Assembly: GCA_965267475.1 (NCBI GenBank)
Contig: OZ254079.1
Location: 3,410,001 to 3,474,000, forward strand
Reading direction: 5' to 3'
Source of the DNA: JBCBKU01 sp965267475
Lineage (GTDB): Bacteria; Pseudomonadota; Alphaproteobacteria; Rhodobacterales; Rhodobacteraceae
Length of the DNA stretch: 64,000 nucleotides
In this document: positions 9,271 through 18,090 of the stretch, in pieces
How the letters are laid out: every line of letters starts with the position of its first letter
How positions within the stretch are numbered: the stretch's first letter is position 1
The notes under the pieces: model-generated
What the model was told of the DNA's origin: nothing
What the model saw: only the letters and a program-made list of their open reading frames with translations
Databases searched by the model: none
Made by a program: the position numbers and the translations under genes

Positions 9271-9329
9271 CGTCTGTCACTGGCCAATTCCGAACCCGTT
9301 TGCTAGCTGCGACCGGAGGAGGACACGCC

Positions 9330-10505
9330 ATGACACCCATTGCTGCTTTCGACCGGATTGGTGAGGAAAACGCCTTTGCCGTTTTGGCGCGTGCAGGCGC
9401 GTTGGCGGCAGAAGGGCGCGACATCATCAACCTTGGGATCGGTCAGCCCGATTTCCCCACGCCCGATCACATCGTGGAAGCGGCGGTCAAAGCCCTGCGC
9501 GACGGACATCATGGCTATACCCCTGCGACCGGTATCCCGCCCTTGCGGGAAGCGGTTTCGGCGGACTTGTATCGGCGGTTTCAGACCGAGGTGTCGCCCG
9601 AGAACGTACTGATCGTGCCGGGCGGCAAGGTCACCATGTTCACGGCCATCCTGATGTTCGGCGAACCGGGGGCCGAGATCCTGTATCCAGATCCGGGCTT
9701 TCCAATTTATCGCTCGATGATCGAATTCACGGGCGCGACGCCGATTCCGATCCCGATCCGGGAAGAGAACGGGTTTGCCTTCTCGGCGGACGAAACCCGG
9801 TCGCTGATCACCGAAAAAACCCGCCTGATCATCCTGAACTCACCGGCAAACCCGTGCGGCGGCGTGACGCCCCGGGCAGAGATCGAGGCGCTGGTCGCGG
9901 GGTTGGCGAAGTATCCCGATGTCGCGGTGATGTCCGACGAGATCTATGACCAACTCCTCTATGACGGAGAGGATCATGTCAGCCTTCTGACATTCCCCGA
10001 GATCCGCGACCGTCTGATCCTGCTGAACGGCTGGTCGAAAACCTATGCGATGACCGGGTGGCGGCTGGGCTATTCGGTTTGGCCCGATGGGCTTTATGAC
10101 CGGGCCAGAAAGCTTGCGGTCAATGCCTGGTCCTGCGTGAACGCCCCTGCTCAGTTCGCCGCGATTGCTGCGCTGGAGGGCCCACAGGATGCGGTGGCCG
10201 AAATGCGGGCCGCGTTCGATGCGCGTCGCAAGGTTGTGGTGGGCGGGCTGAACGCCCTGCCCGGTGTCTCGGCTATCACGCCGAAAGGGGCGTTTTATGC
10301 CTTCGCGAATGTCGCAGGCACCGGCATGGGCGCGAAGGCCCTGGCCCGCGACCTTCTGGAAGAGGCGGGCGTGGCCACGATCGGCGGGCCGGATTTCGGC
10401 ACGCTGGGAGAGGGGTTTTTGCGCCTGTCCTACGCCGCGAGCACCGAGGATATCGAACGGGCGCTAGGCCGAATGGATACATTCCTGTCGGCGCGCCTTT
10501 CCTGA
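9330..10505 (+). CDS. Class I/II PLP-dependent aminotransferase
   Basis: The start at 9330 is set by a strong GGAGGAGG ribosome-binding site seven bases upstream; 391 residues. Fold type I motifs are clear: 'NLGIGQPDFPTP' near residue 34, 'SPANPCGG' at 171-178 (PLP-ring Asn region), 'SDEIYD' at 202-207 (Asp contacting the pyridine nitrogen and Tyr), and 'NGWSKTYAMTGWRLGY' with Schiff-base Lys237. It resembles subgroup I-gamma aspartate/aromatic aminotransferases, but the amino donor cannot be read from these motifs. It follows the membrane glycosyltransferase after 59 bases and converges on betA; no pathway link to either is evident. Confidence 0.9.
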   Translation: MTPIAAFDRIGEENAFAVLARAGALAAEGRDIINLGIGQPDFPTPDHIVEAAVKALRDGHHGYTPATGIPPLREAVSADLYRRFQTEVSPENVLIVPGGKVTMFTAILMFGEPGAEILYPDPGFPIYRSMIEFTGATPIPIPIREENGFAFSADETRSLITEKTRLIILNSPANPCGGVTPRAEIEALVAGLAKYPDVAVMSDEIYDQLLYDGEDHVSLLTFPEIRDRLILLNGWSKTYAMTGWRLGYSVWPDGLYDRARKLAVNAWSCVNAPAQFAAIAALEGPQDAVAEMRAAFDARRKVVVGGLNALPGVSAITPKGAFYAFANVAGTGMGAKALARDLLEEAGVATIGGPDFGTLGEGFLRLSYAASTEDIERALGRMDTFLSARLS

Positions 10506-10574
10506 CCGCAAGCGCTTATCAAATTGCGCCGCGTGCCGCGGCATTCCATTCGGGAAGACCGCCCCACCGCGCCC

Positions 10575-12224
10575 TTAACGCTGAGATGTCTGCCAGTCGG
10601 GATGGATCCAGGGCTCGGCATTGTCGGCGGGAAGCGGTGGACGACCCAGGATGTGATCGGCGGCCTTTTCGCCTGTCATGATAGACGGGCCGTTCAGGTT
10701 GCCATTGGTGATCCGGGGGAAAATCGAACTGTCGGCCACGCGCAGGCCCTCGACCCCGATCACGCGGCACTCGGGATCGACCACGGCCATCGGATCGGAC
10801 GCGGCGCCCATCTTGCAGGTTCCGCATGGGTGATAGGCGCTTTCCGCGTGATCCCGGATCACGGCGTCAAGCGCGTCATCGGACTGCGCATCCGCGCCGG
10901 GCTGCAATTCGTCCCCTGCAAAAGCGGCAAAGGCGGGTTGCGCAAAAATCTCGCGCGTCAGACGGATGCCTGTCCGGAAGTCCTGCCAGTCTTCTTCGGT
11001 CGACATGTAGTTGAAGCGGATGACCGGGTCGGCGGCTGGATCTGCCGAACGCAAAGTCACGGCTCCGCGGGACGGGCTGCGCATCGGGCCCACATGGGCC
11101 TGAAACCCATGCCCCACGGCGGATGCCTTGCCATCATACCGCACGGCAAGCGGCAGAAAGTGGAACTGGAGATCAGGGTAATCGACGCCCGCGCGGCTGC
11201 GGATGAAGCCCGTGCTTTCGAACTGGTTCGAGGCGCCGGGGCCGGTCCGCGTGAACAGCCATTGCGCGCCGACCCAAGCTTTCCCGAAGAGGTTCCAATA
11301 GGTGTAAAGCGAGACGGGCTTGGTTGCGGACATCTGCACGTAAAGTTCCAGGTGATCCTGAAGGTTTTGCCCGACACCGGGGCGATCTGCGACAAGCTCG
11401 ATCCCGTGCTGGGTCAGATGGGCCGCCGGGCCGATGCCGGACAGCATCAGAAGCTTGGGCGAGTTGATCGCCGAAGCCGCGAGGATCACCTCGCACCCGG
11501 CCCGGACGACACTGCCATCCGCAAGCACAACACCTTGCGCGCGGCCCTCTTCAATCAGAACGCGTTGCGCCAGACCGCGCAGGATCCGGACCCGGCCGGT
11601 GGCCTGGGCCGGTCGCAAATAGGCCCGTGCGGCCGACCAGCGCTGGCCCTTGTGGATCGTGGCTTCGAACGCGCCGAAGCCTTCCTGCTGCTGACCGTTG
11701 TAATCGGTCGTCACCGGATATCCGGCTTCACGACCCGCTTCCACGAAGGCCCGCACCAAAGGATTGCGCCGGGCCCCGCGCGTGACATGCAAGGGCCCGG
11801 ATTGCCCGCGCCAGGCCGGATCTCCGCCATGGCCCGCATCATCCCAGCATTCCATCCGTTTGAAATAGGGAAGGACATCGGCGAATGCCCATCCGGCTGC
11901 GCCGCTCGCCGCCCAATGGTCATAGTCGCGGGCGTGGCCGCGCACATAGACCATACCGTTGATCGAGGACGACCCGCCGATCACCTTGCCGCGCGGGACA
12001 GCCATGCGCCGCCCGCCCAGATGGGGCTCGGGTTCAGACCGGAACCCCCAGTCATAACGCGCCATGTTCATCGGATAAGACAGCGCGCCCGGCATCTGAA
12101 TGAACGGTCCGGCGTCGCTGCCCCCATATTCAATGACAGTGACGCTCTTACCCGCTTCTGCCAGCCGATAGGCAATGGCGCAGCCGGCCGAGCCGGCACC
12201 GACGATCACATAATCGGAGACCAC
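10575..12224 (-). CDS. betA: Choline dehydrogenase (GMC oxidoreductase)
   Basis: 549 residues, a normal length for BetA. The N-terminal Rossmann motif 'VIVGAGSAGCAIAYRLAE', the GMC signature 'PRGKVIGGSSSINGMVYVRG' and the C-terminal 'YHPCGTCKMG' (flavin and active-site region) followed by 'GNLNGPSIMTGEKAAD' all fit flavin-dependent choline dehydrogenase, which oxidises choline to betaine aldehyde. The start is GTG; the ATG alternatives lie inside the FAD-binding region. The ribosome-binding site GGGGAG lies within the 3' arm of a long hairpin that separates it from betC. The betC-betA order implies conversion of choline-O-sulfate to choline and onward to betaine. No betB or betI is in the window. 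Confidence 0.9.
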   Translation of the reverse strand: MVSDYVIVGAGSAGCAIAYRLAEAGKSVTVIEYGGSDAGPFIQMPGALSYPMNMARYDWGFRSEPEPHLGGRRMAVPRGKVIGGSSSINGMVYVRGHARDYDHWAASGAAGWAFADVLPYFKRMECWDDAGHGGDPAWRGQSGPLHVTRGARRNPLVRAFVEAGREAGYPVTTDYNGQQQEGFGAFEATIHKGQRWSAARAYLRPAQATGRVRILRGLAQRVLIEEGRAQGVVLADGSVVRAGCEVILAASAINSPKLLMLSGIGPAAHLTQHGIELVADRPGVGQNLQDHLELYVQMSATKPVSLYTYWNLFGKAWVGAQWLFTRTGPGASNQFESTGFIRSRAGVDYPDLQFHFLPLAVRYDGKASAVGHGFQAHVGPMRSPSRGAVTLRSADPAADPVIRFNYMSTEEDWQDFRTGIRLTREIFAQPAFAAFAGDELQPGADAQSDDALDAVIRDHAESAYHPCGTCKMGAASDPMAVVDPECRVIGVEGLRVADSSIFPRITNGNLNGPSIMTGEKAADHILGRPPLPADNAEPWIHPDWQTSQR

Positions 12225-12230
12225 GACTTA

Positions 12231-12285
12231 CCGAACTCCCCGGCGGGACGGGGCGGGCGGGTGGGCGGCCCGCCGGGGAGTTCGG
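12231..12285 (-). promoter_or_regulatory. 17-bp perfect hairpin masking the betA ribosome-binding site
   Basis: CCGAACTCCCCGGCGGG (12231-12247) and its exact reverse complement (12269-12285) flank a 21-base loop in the betC-betA gap. Read as minus-strand mRNA, the second arm contains GGGGAG, the only good Shine-Dalgarno sequence for the GTG start of betA, about 11 bases from that codon. A stem this long and GC-rich would be very stable. There is no following U-run, so a translational or processing role seems likelier than termination. Confidence 0.65.
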
Positions 12286-12295
12286 ACCAGACCGA

Positions 12296-13822
12296 TCACG
12301 TCTTCCCGCCGGGCTTTGGGGCGCGCTGCGCCTCTTCCAGGACATTCAGATCCTTGTGGTTCCGCATGAACATCTCACCCGCGTCCGAAATCGGCTGAAA
12401 ATCCCAGGGCGCATAACGGCCTTCGCGCAGCGCGTCGTAGATCATGTGCCGCCTGGCCTGGCTGTCGCGCACTTCTCTGTCATAGGCGTTCAGATCCCAC
12501 CGCGCCTCGGACTTGGCGCGAAGCGTCAGCACTGTTCCCTGATGCGCCGCCTCGCCGGCAAGGTTACGGCGCTCATGCGGATCCGCGTCGAGATCGAAAA
12601 GCTGCTCGGGATCTGCCGCGCACCGTATATATTTCCACTTGCCGTAGCGAAGCGCCACCATCGGCGCCACCGATCCTTCGGCTGCGTATTCCATGGCCAC
12701 AGGGGCGGTTCGCTCCGCGCCTTCCAGCAGCGGCAAAAGGCTTTCGCCGTCGCCCCAGTCCGAGGCCTCTGCCCCGGCAAGACCGGCGAGCGTCGGCGCC
12801 ACGTCGAGAAGCGAAACCGGCGCGTCGACGGAACCCGAGGTGATGCCGGGACCGGCGATCATGAGAGGCACCCGGGACGCCCCTTCGAAAAACGACATCT
12901 TGAACCAAAGGCCCTTGTCCCCAAGCATGTCGCCATGATCCGAGGTGAACAGGATCACGGTGTTTTCAGCCTGGCCAGTCGTCTCTAACACCTCGAAAAT
13001 TTCGCCAATCAGATCGTCGAGATATGAGACATTGGCGAAATACCCGCGCCGCGCAGCCCGGACGTCCCCTGCATCGACGGGAAAGGAAGTGTGATCGTTG
13101 GCCTCCATGATCCGCCGGGAATGCGGATCGAGGGTATCAAATGGAACCGCAGGATCGTCCGGATCCAACGCCGGACAATCGGCGTAGAGATCCCAATATT
13201 TGCGCCGGGCGACATAGGGGTCATGCGGGTGGGTGAAGCTGACCGTCAACGCCCAAGGGCGCGGATCCTGGCCACGGGCCAGATCGTACAGTTTCGCGCA
13301 GGCCGAGGCGCCGACCGCATCGTCATATTCAAGCTGATTGGTGATCTCGGCTGTCCCCGCCCCGGTTACCGATCCAAGGTTGTGGTACCACCAGTCGATC
13401 CGTTCGCCAGGCTTTCGATAGTCGGGCGTCCATCCGAAATCCGCCGGATAGATATCCGTCGTCAGCCGGGTCTCAAAGCCGTGCAACTGATCGGGGCCGA
13501 CAAAGTGCATCTTGCCTGCAAGGCAGGTCTGATAGCCGGCGGCGCGCAGACTGTGCGCGTAAGTCGGAGCGGATGCGGGCAATTCGGCCGCGTTGTCATA
13601 GACCCCGGTTTGGCGCGGCAATTGCCCGGTCATGAACGAAGCACGCGACGGCCCGCAAAGGGGTGAGGCACAATAGGCTGCACTGAACCGGGCAGAGCGG
13701 TTTGCCAGACGTCGAAGATGCGGAACGTGAAGCCAGTCGACCGGCCCACCGTCCGGGAACAAGGTACCGGTCAGTTGATCCACCATCAGGATCAGAATGT
13801 TTGGTTTGCCGGGCTGGCCCAT
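12296..13822 (-). CDS. betC: Choline-sulfatase
   Basis: About 508 residues from the ATG at 13822; a GTG at 13840 would add six. The alkaline-phosphatase/sulfatase fold is clear: 'KPNILILMVDQLTGTLFPDG' near the start is highly characteristic of BetC, 'CGPSRASFMTGQ' holds the C-x-P-S-R motif whose Cys becomes the catalytic formylglycine, and 'FTSDHGDMLGD' supplies metal ligands. It hydrolyses choline-O-sulfate, an osmolyte and sulfur source, to choline and sulfate. BetA follows on the same strand after 71 bases containing a hairpin. No transporter for the substrate is adjacent. Confidence 0.9.
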   Translation of the reverse strand: MGQPGKPNILILMVDQLTGTLFPDGGPVDWLHVPHLRRLANRSARFSAAYCASPLCGPSRASFMTGQLPRQTGVYDNAAELPASAPTYAHSLRAAGYQTCLAGKMHFVGPDQLHGFETRLTTDIYPADFGWTPDYRKPGERIDWWYHNLGSVTGAGTAEITNQLEYDDAVGASACAKLYDLARGQDPRPWALTVSFTHPHDPYVARRKYWDLYADCPALDPDDPAVPFDTLDPHSRRIMEANDHTSFPVDAGDVRAARRGYFANVSYLDDLIGEIFEVLETTGQAENTVILFTSDHGDMLGDKGLWFKMSFFEGASRVPLMIAGPGITSGSVDAPVSLLDVAPTLAGLAGAEASDWGDGESLLPLLEGAERTAPVAMEYAAEGSVAPMVALRYGKWKYIRCAADPEQLFDLDADPHERRNLAGEAAHQGTVLTLRAKSEARWDLNAYDREVRDSQARRHMIYDALREGRYAPWDFQPISDAGEMFMRNHKDLNVLEEAQRAPKPGGKT

Positions 13823-13932
13823 TGTCGGTTCGTTTCCCACGTCGTGCAGCCAGATTGGCGAAGGCGCGGGGATGCGGGTTGTCCCGGGGCGACGGCTGGG
13901 CTTTCACTGCCGACACGCGCCCGTCTGCGAAC

Positions 13933-14895
13933 CTAGAGCTCGCGCAGCCGTGTTTCGAAGAACGCGATGGTTTTCTTCAGCCCTGTCTCAAGATCCGCAA
14001 CCGGCTCCCAGTCGAGGATGTCCTTGGCGCGGGTGATGTCGGGGCAGCGCTGTTTCGGGTCGTCCGCCGGCATGTCCCGGAAGACGATCTTCGACTTCGA
14101 CCCTGTCATATCGATCACCTTGTCCGCCAGTTCACGGATCGTGAACTCACCCGGATTGCCGAGATTGATCGGGCCGGTCACGTCATCTTCGGTCGCCATG
14201 AGACGCAGGAAGCCTTCGACCAGGTCATCGACATAGCAAAACGACCGTGTCTGCTGCCCTTCGCCGTAGACTGTGATCGGATCGCCTTGCAGCGCTTGAA
14301 CGATGAAGTTCGACACGACGCGGCCATCGGCATGATGCATGCGCGGGCCATAGGTGTTGAAGATGCGCGCAACCTTGATCGGAACACCCATCTGCCGGTG
14401 ATAGTCGAAAAACAGCGTCTCGGCGCACCGCTTGCCTTCGTCATAACACGAGCGCGGCCCGATTGGGTTTACGTTGCCCCAGTAGTCTTCGCGCTGCGGG
14501 TGCATCGTGGGATCGCCATAGACCTCGGATGTTGAGGCCTGAAACACCTTGCACCCCAGCCGCTTGGCCAGACCGAGCACATTGATCGCCCCGTGGACCG
14601 ACGTCTTGGTCGTCTGGACCGGGTCGTGCTGATAGTGAACGGGGCTTGCCGGGCAGGCGAGGTTATAGATCTCGTCAACCTCGACATAGAGGGGAAATGT
14701 TACGTCATGGCGGATGAACTCAAAAAGCGGGTTCCCGTGCAGGTGGTCGATGTTGCGCTTCGTCCCTGTGAACAGGTTGTCTGCACAGAGAACCTCGTGC
14801 CCCTGGTCCAGCAAACGGTCGATCAAATGCGATCCAATAAAGCCAGCGCCACCGGTCACAAGCACGCGTTTCCGGCTGTCGTAAATGCGAGTCAT
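13933..14895 (-). CDS. uxs: UDP-glucuronate decarboxylase (UDP-xylose synthase), NAD-dependent SDR
   Basis: The ATG at 14895 gives a 320-residue protein starting 'MTRIYDSRKRVLVTGGAGF'. The Rossmann motif 'GGAGFIGSHL', the diagnostic 'CPASPVHYQ' loop, the active-site 'YDEGKR' (Tyr and Lys of the extended SDR) and 'YGPRMHHADGRVVSNF' are hallmarks of UXS enzymes, which oxidise and decarboxylate UDP-glucuronate to UDP-xylose. The product would feed glycan synthesis, in keeping with the glycosyltransferases at 5-9 kb. It is divergent from otnK over 189 bases in which I see no clear operator. The longer open frame upstream is not conserved-looking. Confidence 0.85.
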   Translation of the reverse strand: MTRIYDSRKRVLVTGGAGFIGSHLIDRLLDQGHEVLCADNLFTGTKRNIDHLHGNPLFEFIRHDVTFPLYVEVDEIYNLACPASPVHYQHDPVQTTKTSVHGAINVLGLAKRLGCKVFQASTSEVYGDPTMHPQREDYWGNVNPIGPRSCYDEGKRCAETLFFDYHRQMGVPIKVARIFNTYGPRMHHADGRVVSNFIVQALQGDPITVYGEGQQTRSFCYVDDLVEGFLRLMATEDDVTGPINLGNPGEFTIRELADKVIDMTGSKSKIVFRDMPADDPKQRCPDITRAKDILDWEPVADLETGLKKTIAFFETRLREL

Positions 14896-15084
14896 ACGAA
14901 ATTCACCCCTCACTTGGTGCCCATGGAATAAGGCAGACGACGCCCAAGGCACCAGAGCGGTTTTGCACTGCTCCACAGAAAACTTGGCCCTATGCCAACG
15001 CTTGCGGTTCAAATTGAGGCTTGAACCCAGTGGGGCTTTGCGACAGGCCATGGGAAACAAGAGAAGACCAACGAGGGAACCGCC

Positions 15085-16350
15085 ATGGCGACTTTCATGG
15101 GGGCAATTGCCGATGACTTCACCGGCGCAACCGATCTGGCGGGGCTTTTGGCGCGGTCGGGCGTGCGCGTCTCGTTGCGGATCGGCATTCCGGACACGCC
15201 GCCATCCGACACGGCACCCTTTGAAGTCATCGCCCTAAAGTCGCGGACAGCCCCGGTGGGCGAGGCCATCGCCGAGACCCGCGCGGCCTTGTCCTGGCTG
15301 AAGGCCGCCGGAGCAAGGCGGTTCTTCTGGAAATACTGTTCGACTTTCGATTCCACGCCAGATGGCAATATCGGCCCCGTGGCCGAAGCGCTGATGCAGG
15401 ACCTGGGAACGGATCAGACGATCTATTGCCCGGCCTTCCCCGAGAACGGACGGTCGATCTTCATGGGGAACCTGTTTGTCGGCGAACAGCCCTTGTCGGA
15501 AAGCCCGATGAAGGATCACCCGCTGACCCCGATGCGGGATTCGAACCTGATGCGTCTTCTTGAGCCACAGGTGACAAAACCCGTTGGACTGGCGAACCGG
15601 TTGACCGTCGCAGCCGGTGTCGACGCATTGAAGGCGCGCTTTTCGGCATTGCGCGCGGAAGGGGTCGCCCATGTCATTGTCGACGCTGTGGCCAATGAAG
15701 ACCTTTACGTGATCGCCGAGGCCGCCGGAGACATGACCCTGATGACCGGCGGCAGCGCGGTTGCCATGCCCCTGCCGGATCTCTGGTCGAAAGCGGGTAC
15801 CCTGGATCAGGGCGCACTGGCTCCGTCCCGTCCTGATCTGGCCAAGGATGCCATCGTGCTTTCGGGAAGCTGTTCGGCGATGACCCGGGCTCAGGTCGCG
15901 GCGTTCACCACGGATACCCCTGGATTCAGGCTGGATCCATTGGAACTGGCCGAACATGGTCCGGCCAAGGCGCTTGATTGGCTTTCCGGCCAGACCAGCC
16001 AAGCGCCGATCATCTATGCCACGGCTGAACCAGCCTCGGTCAAGGCGACACAGGAAAAACTGGGGGTCGCCCGCGCCGGAGAGATCGTGGAAGAGGCATT
16101 GGCATCGCTTGCCATTGCGGCACGGGACAAGGGCGTCCGCCGCTTCGTGATCGCTGGTGGGGAAACCTCGGGTGCCGTCACCAAGGCGCTTGGGATCAAC
16201 CGTCTGGACATCGGAACCGAGATTGCCCCCGGCGTGCCCTGGTGCTTTGCCAAAAGCGCCGGGGAAGACATCGCGATCACGCTGAAGTCCGGAAACTTCG
16301 GGTCCGAGAATTTCTTTTCAACCGCCTTGAACAAGCTGGACGCGGCATGA
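15085..16350 (+). CDS. otnK: 3-oxo-tetronate kinase (OtnK, DUF1537 family)
   Basis: 421 residues with the OtnK N-terminal hallmark 'GAIADDFTGATDLAGLLAR' and the later 'KYCSTFDSTPDGNIG' and 'CPAFPENGR' blocks; the C-terminal domain carries 'FVIAGGETSGAV', the nucleotide-binding part of this kinase family. Characterised members phosphorylate 3-oxo-tetronates during catabolism of four-carbon acid sugars. A GAGGGA ribosome-binding site precedes the ATG. The next gene, otnC, overlaps it by four bases (ATGA); the otnK-otnC pairing is the standard context and supports the call. The dehydrogenase that normally completes the pathway is not adjacent. Confidence 0.9.
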   Translation: MATFMGAIADDFTGATDLAGLLARSGVRVSLRIGIPDTPPSDTAPFEVIALKSRTAPVGEAIAETRAALSWLKAAGARRFFWKYCSTFDSTPDGNIGPVAEALMQDLGTDQTIYCPAFPENGRSIFMGNLFVGEQPLSESPMKDHPLTPMRDSNLMRLLEPQVTKPVGLANRLTVAAGVDALKARFSALRAEGVAHVIVDAVANEDLYVIAEAAGDMTLMTGGSAVAMPLPDLWSKAGTLDQGALAPSRPDLAKDAIVLSGSCSAMTRAQVAAFTTDTPGFRLDPLELAEHGPAKALDWLSGQTSQAPIIYATAEPASVKATQEKLGVARAGEIVEEALASLAIAARDKGVRRFVIAGGETSGAVTKALGINRLDIGTEIAPGVPWCFAKSAGEDIAITLKSGNFGSENFFSTALNKLDAA

Positions 16351-16997
16351 GTGCCGAGACCCGCCTTCGCGAACAGCTTTGCCTGTTGGCGAAATCGATG
16401 TTCGACCGCGGTCTGACCGGCGGGTCGACGGGGAATATCTCGGCACGCACTGAAGACGGCGGGCTTCTGGTGTCGCCCACGGGCACATCCTTCGGGCGGC
16501 TTGATCCGGGTCGGTTGAGCCGGTTCAATTCAAAAGGCCGCCTGATCGATGGGGATCCGCCCACGAAGGAGATGCCACTTCATTCTGCCTTCTATGACAC
16601 ACGCAGCACGGCGGGTGCCGTGGTGCATCTGCATTCGTCCCACTCGGTGGCCTTGTCGATGTTGCCGGATGCGGACGAAGACGACTTTCTGCCGCCCCTG
16701 ACGCCCTATGCGATCATGAGGCTTGGAAAGGTCAAACTGCTTCCTTACTTCCGGCCGGGCGATCCTGCGATGGGCGACGCCGTGCGCGGACTTGCTGGCA
16801 AACGAAGCGCCGTGATGCTGGCCAACCACGGGCCGGTGGTGGCCGGCAAAGACGTCGAAGCCGCCTGCAACGCCATCGAAGAGCTCGAAGAGACCGCGAA
16901 ACTTGCCATGATGACGCGCGGCATGAATGCACGCGGACTGACGCAACCGCAGATCCGCGATTTGATCACGACCTTCGATGTGGATTGGGACGATTAG
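16347..16997 (+). CDS. otnC: 3-oxo-tetronate 4-phosphate decarboxylase (class II aldolase family)
   Basis: 216 residues from the ATG overlapping the otnK stop. The class II aldolase/adducin fold is shown by 'GLTGGSTGNIS' and 'VSPTGTSFG' near the N-terminus, the Zn-binding 'VVHLHSSHSVALS' and a later 'ANHGPVV' His. OtnC decarboxylates 3-oxo-tetronate 4-phosphate to dihydroxyacetone phosphate, so otnKC drains four-carbon acids into central metabolism. It ends three bases before the converging GntR gene, so there is no room for a separate terminator. Confidence 0.88.
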   Translation: MSAETRLREQLCLLAKSMFDRGLTGGSTGNISARTEDGGLLVSPTGTSFGRLDPGRLSRFNSKGRLIDGDPPTKEMPLHSAFYDTRSTAGAVVHLHSSHSVALSMLPDADEDDFLPPLTPYAIMRLGKVKLLPYFRPGDPAMGDAVRGLAGKRSAVMLANHGPVVAGKDVEAACNAIEELEETAKLAMMTRGMNARGLTQPQIRDLITTFDVDWDD

Positions 16998-17000
16998 GTC

Positions 17001-17684
17001 TTAGTCTTCGAAAATCGCCCGGTTCGCGGCATAGATCGCCTCGACCGTCCCGTCGAGACGACCGAGATGGCGACGGATCGCGGCAACCATTGCGTCTTCG
17101 TCGGACCGTTTCAGCGCGCCATAGATTTCCAGGTGATCCTCAAGCAGTCCGGCCATTTCGTCGTCATTCGCGAGGCTCAGCATGCACAGCCTGTCCACCT
17201 GCGCCTTGTTTTCAACGATTGTCTGGAACGCGAATGCGCATTCCGCGGCATCGGCCAGCATCTTGTGAAACTCATAATCCAGCGCATGGAACCGCTTGGT
17301 TTCGTTCTCCGAAATGGCCTTATCCTGCTGGTCGAGGTTCTTTTCGATCAGTGGCAGTTCTTTCCCGCCGGAAACGGCGCAGGCCTTTCGCAGGATCTCA
17401 ATCTCGACCGCCGTCCGGACAAAGCGGGCATTTGCGATGGATTCGCGGGAGAACTTTCGAACAATCGTCGCCTTTTGCGGGCGGATCAGCAGCAGTCCCA
17501 GATTTGCAAGCCGGATGAACGCTTCCCGCACCGGCTGCCGCGATATGTCGAAACGGCGCGCGATCTCAACTTCGGACATCTTCGTGCCTGGCATGATCTT
17601 GAGCGAGACGATTTCGTTGTGCAGGTAATCGAACACATCATCGGCGCTGGTTCGCCGCTCTGCGATCGCTGTTCTTAAGGCCAT
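17001..17684 (-). CDS. GntR family regulator, FadR/FCD subfamily
   Basis: 227 residues. The N-terminal winged helix-turn-helix reads 'EIARRFDISRQPVREAFIRL', the standard GntR recognition region, and the all-helical C-terminal FCD domain has the metal/effector-binding pattern with 'ALDYEFHKMLADAA' and later His residues ('EDHLEIY', 'RRHLGRL'). Members in uronate pathways (UxuR, ExuR type) bind GTATAC-centred sites. Its likely targets are its own divergent promoter with kdgF (17.72 kb) and the uronide importer promoter (19.40 kb), where related ATACTAG sequences occur. The ligand is probably a uronate or aldonate intermediate; this is inferred from neighbours. Confidence 0.85.
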   Translation of the reverse strand: MALRTAIAERRTSADDVFDYLHNEIVSLKIMPGTKMSEVEIARRFDISRQPVREAFIRLANLGLLLIRPQKATIVRKFSRESIANARFVRTAVEIEILRKACAVSGGKELPLIEKNLDQQDKAISENETKRFHALDYEFHKMLADAAECAFAFQTIVENKAQVDRLCMLSLANDDEMAGLLEDHLEIYGALKRSDEDAMVAAIRRHLGRLDGTVEAIYAANRAIFED

Positions 17685-17717
17685 TTACCTGCAACTCCGA
17701 TTCTTGACCTGCCTACC

Positions 17718-17727
17718 ATACTAGAAT
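17718..17727 (+). promoter_or_regulatory. ATACTAGAAT element in the GntR/kdgF divergent promoter
   Basis: The 80-base gap between the GntR gene and kdgF contains ATACTAGAAT, repeated exactly at 19403-19412 in front of the uronide importer. TTGACC at 17704-17709 could be a -35 box. The shared decamer may be half of a GntR operator, or it may only reflect a common TAGAAT -10 box. Confidence 0.4.
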
Positions 17728-17764
17728 ACCTACGGAAACACAAACAGACAGACCGGATGATCGC

Positions 17765-18088
17765 ATGGGACAGGTGGAAGACAGCAATTATCCCTGGGTG
17801 GATACCGATCCGGGCGTGCGCCGACGGGTGCTGGCAGAGACGCCTGACGCCATGACGGTCGAGTTCTCGTTCCAGAACGGCGCTGTCGGCGCGCTGCATC
17901 AGCACCCGCATTTGCAGACGACCTTCGTGGCGTCGGGCGTGTTTGAATTCACCGTAGGAGACACAACAGTCCGGCTTGCAACGGGTCAATCGACAATCAT
18001 TCCGCCCAACACGGTTCATGGGTGCACCTGCGTCGAGGCCGGAAGCCTGATCGACACCTTCACCCCCAGACGCGACGACTTTCTTTAG
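17765..18088 (+). CDS. kdgF: KdgF-type cupin, unsaturated uronate linearisation
   Basis: 107 residues forming one cupin barrel. 'GALHQHPHLQTTFVASGVF' supplies the metal-binding His cluster (H45, H47 and nearby) and 'PPNTVHGCTCVEAG' the final His (H85). The ending 'IDTFTPRRDDFL' is a signature of KdgF, which speeds conversion of unsaturated monouronates, released by lyases from pectin or alginate, into the open keto form. The location between a uronate-type GntR regulator and a polyuronide import and lyase operon agrees. It converges on the enolase-superfamily gene with a two-base gap. Confidence 0.85.
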   Translation: MGQVEDSNYPWVDTDPGVRRRVLAETPDAMTVEFSFQNGAVGALHQHPHLQTTFVASGVFEFTVGDTTVRLATGQSTIIPPNTVHGCTCVEAGSLIDTFTPRRDDFL

Positions 18089-18090
18089 GC

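Noticed and set aside
10524..12398. A 624-codon plus-strand open frame across betA
   Set aside because: BetA on the other strand has all GMC motifs; this frame is the codon-bias shadow typical of high-GC genes.
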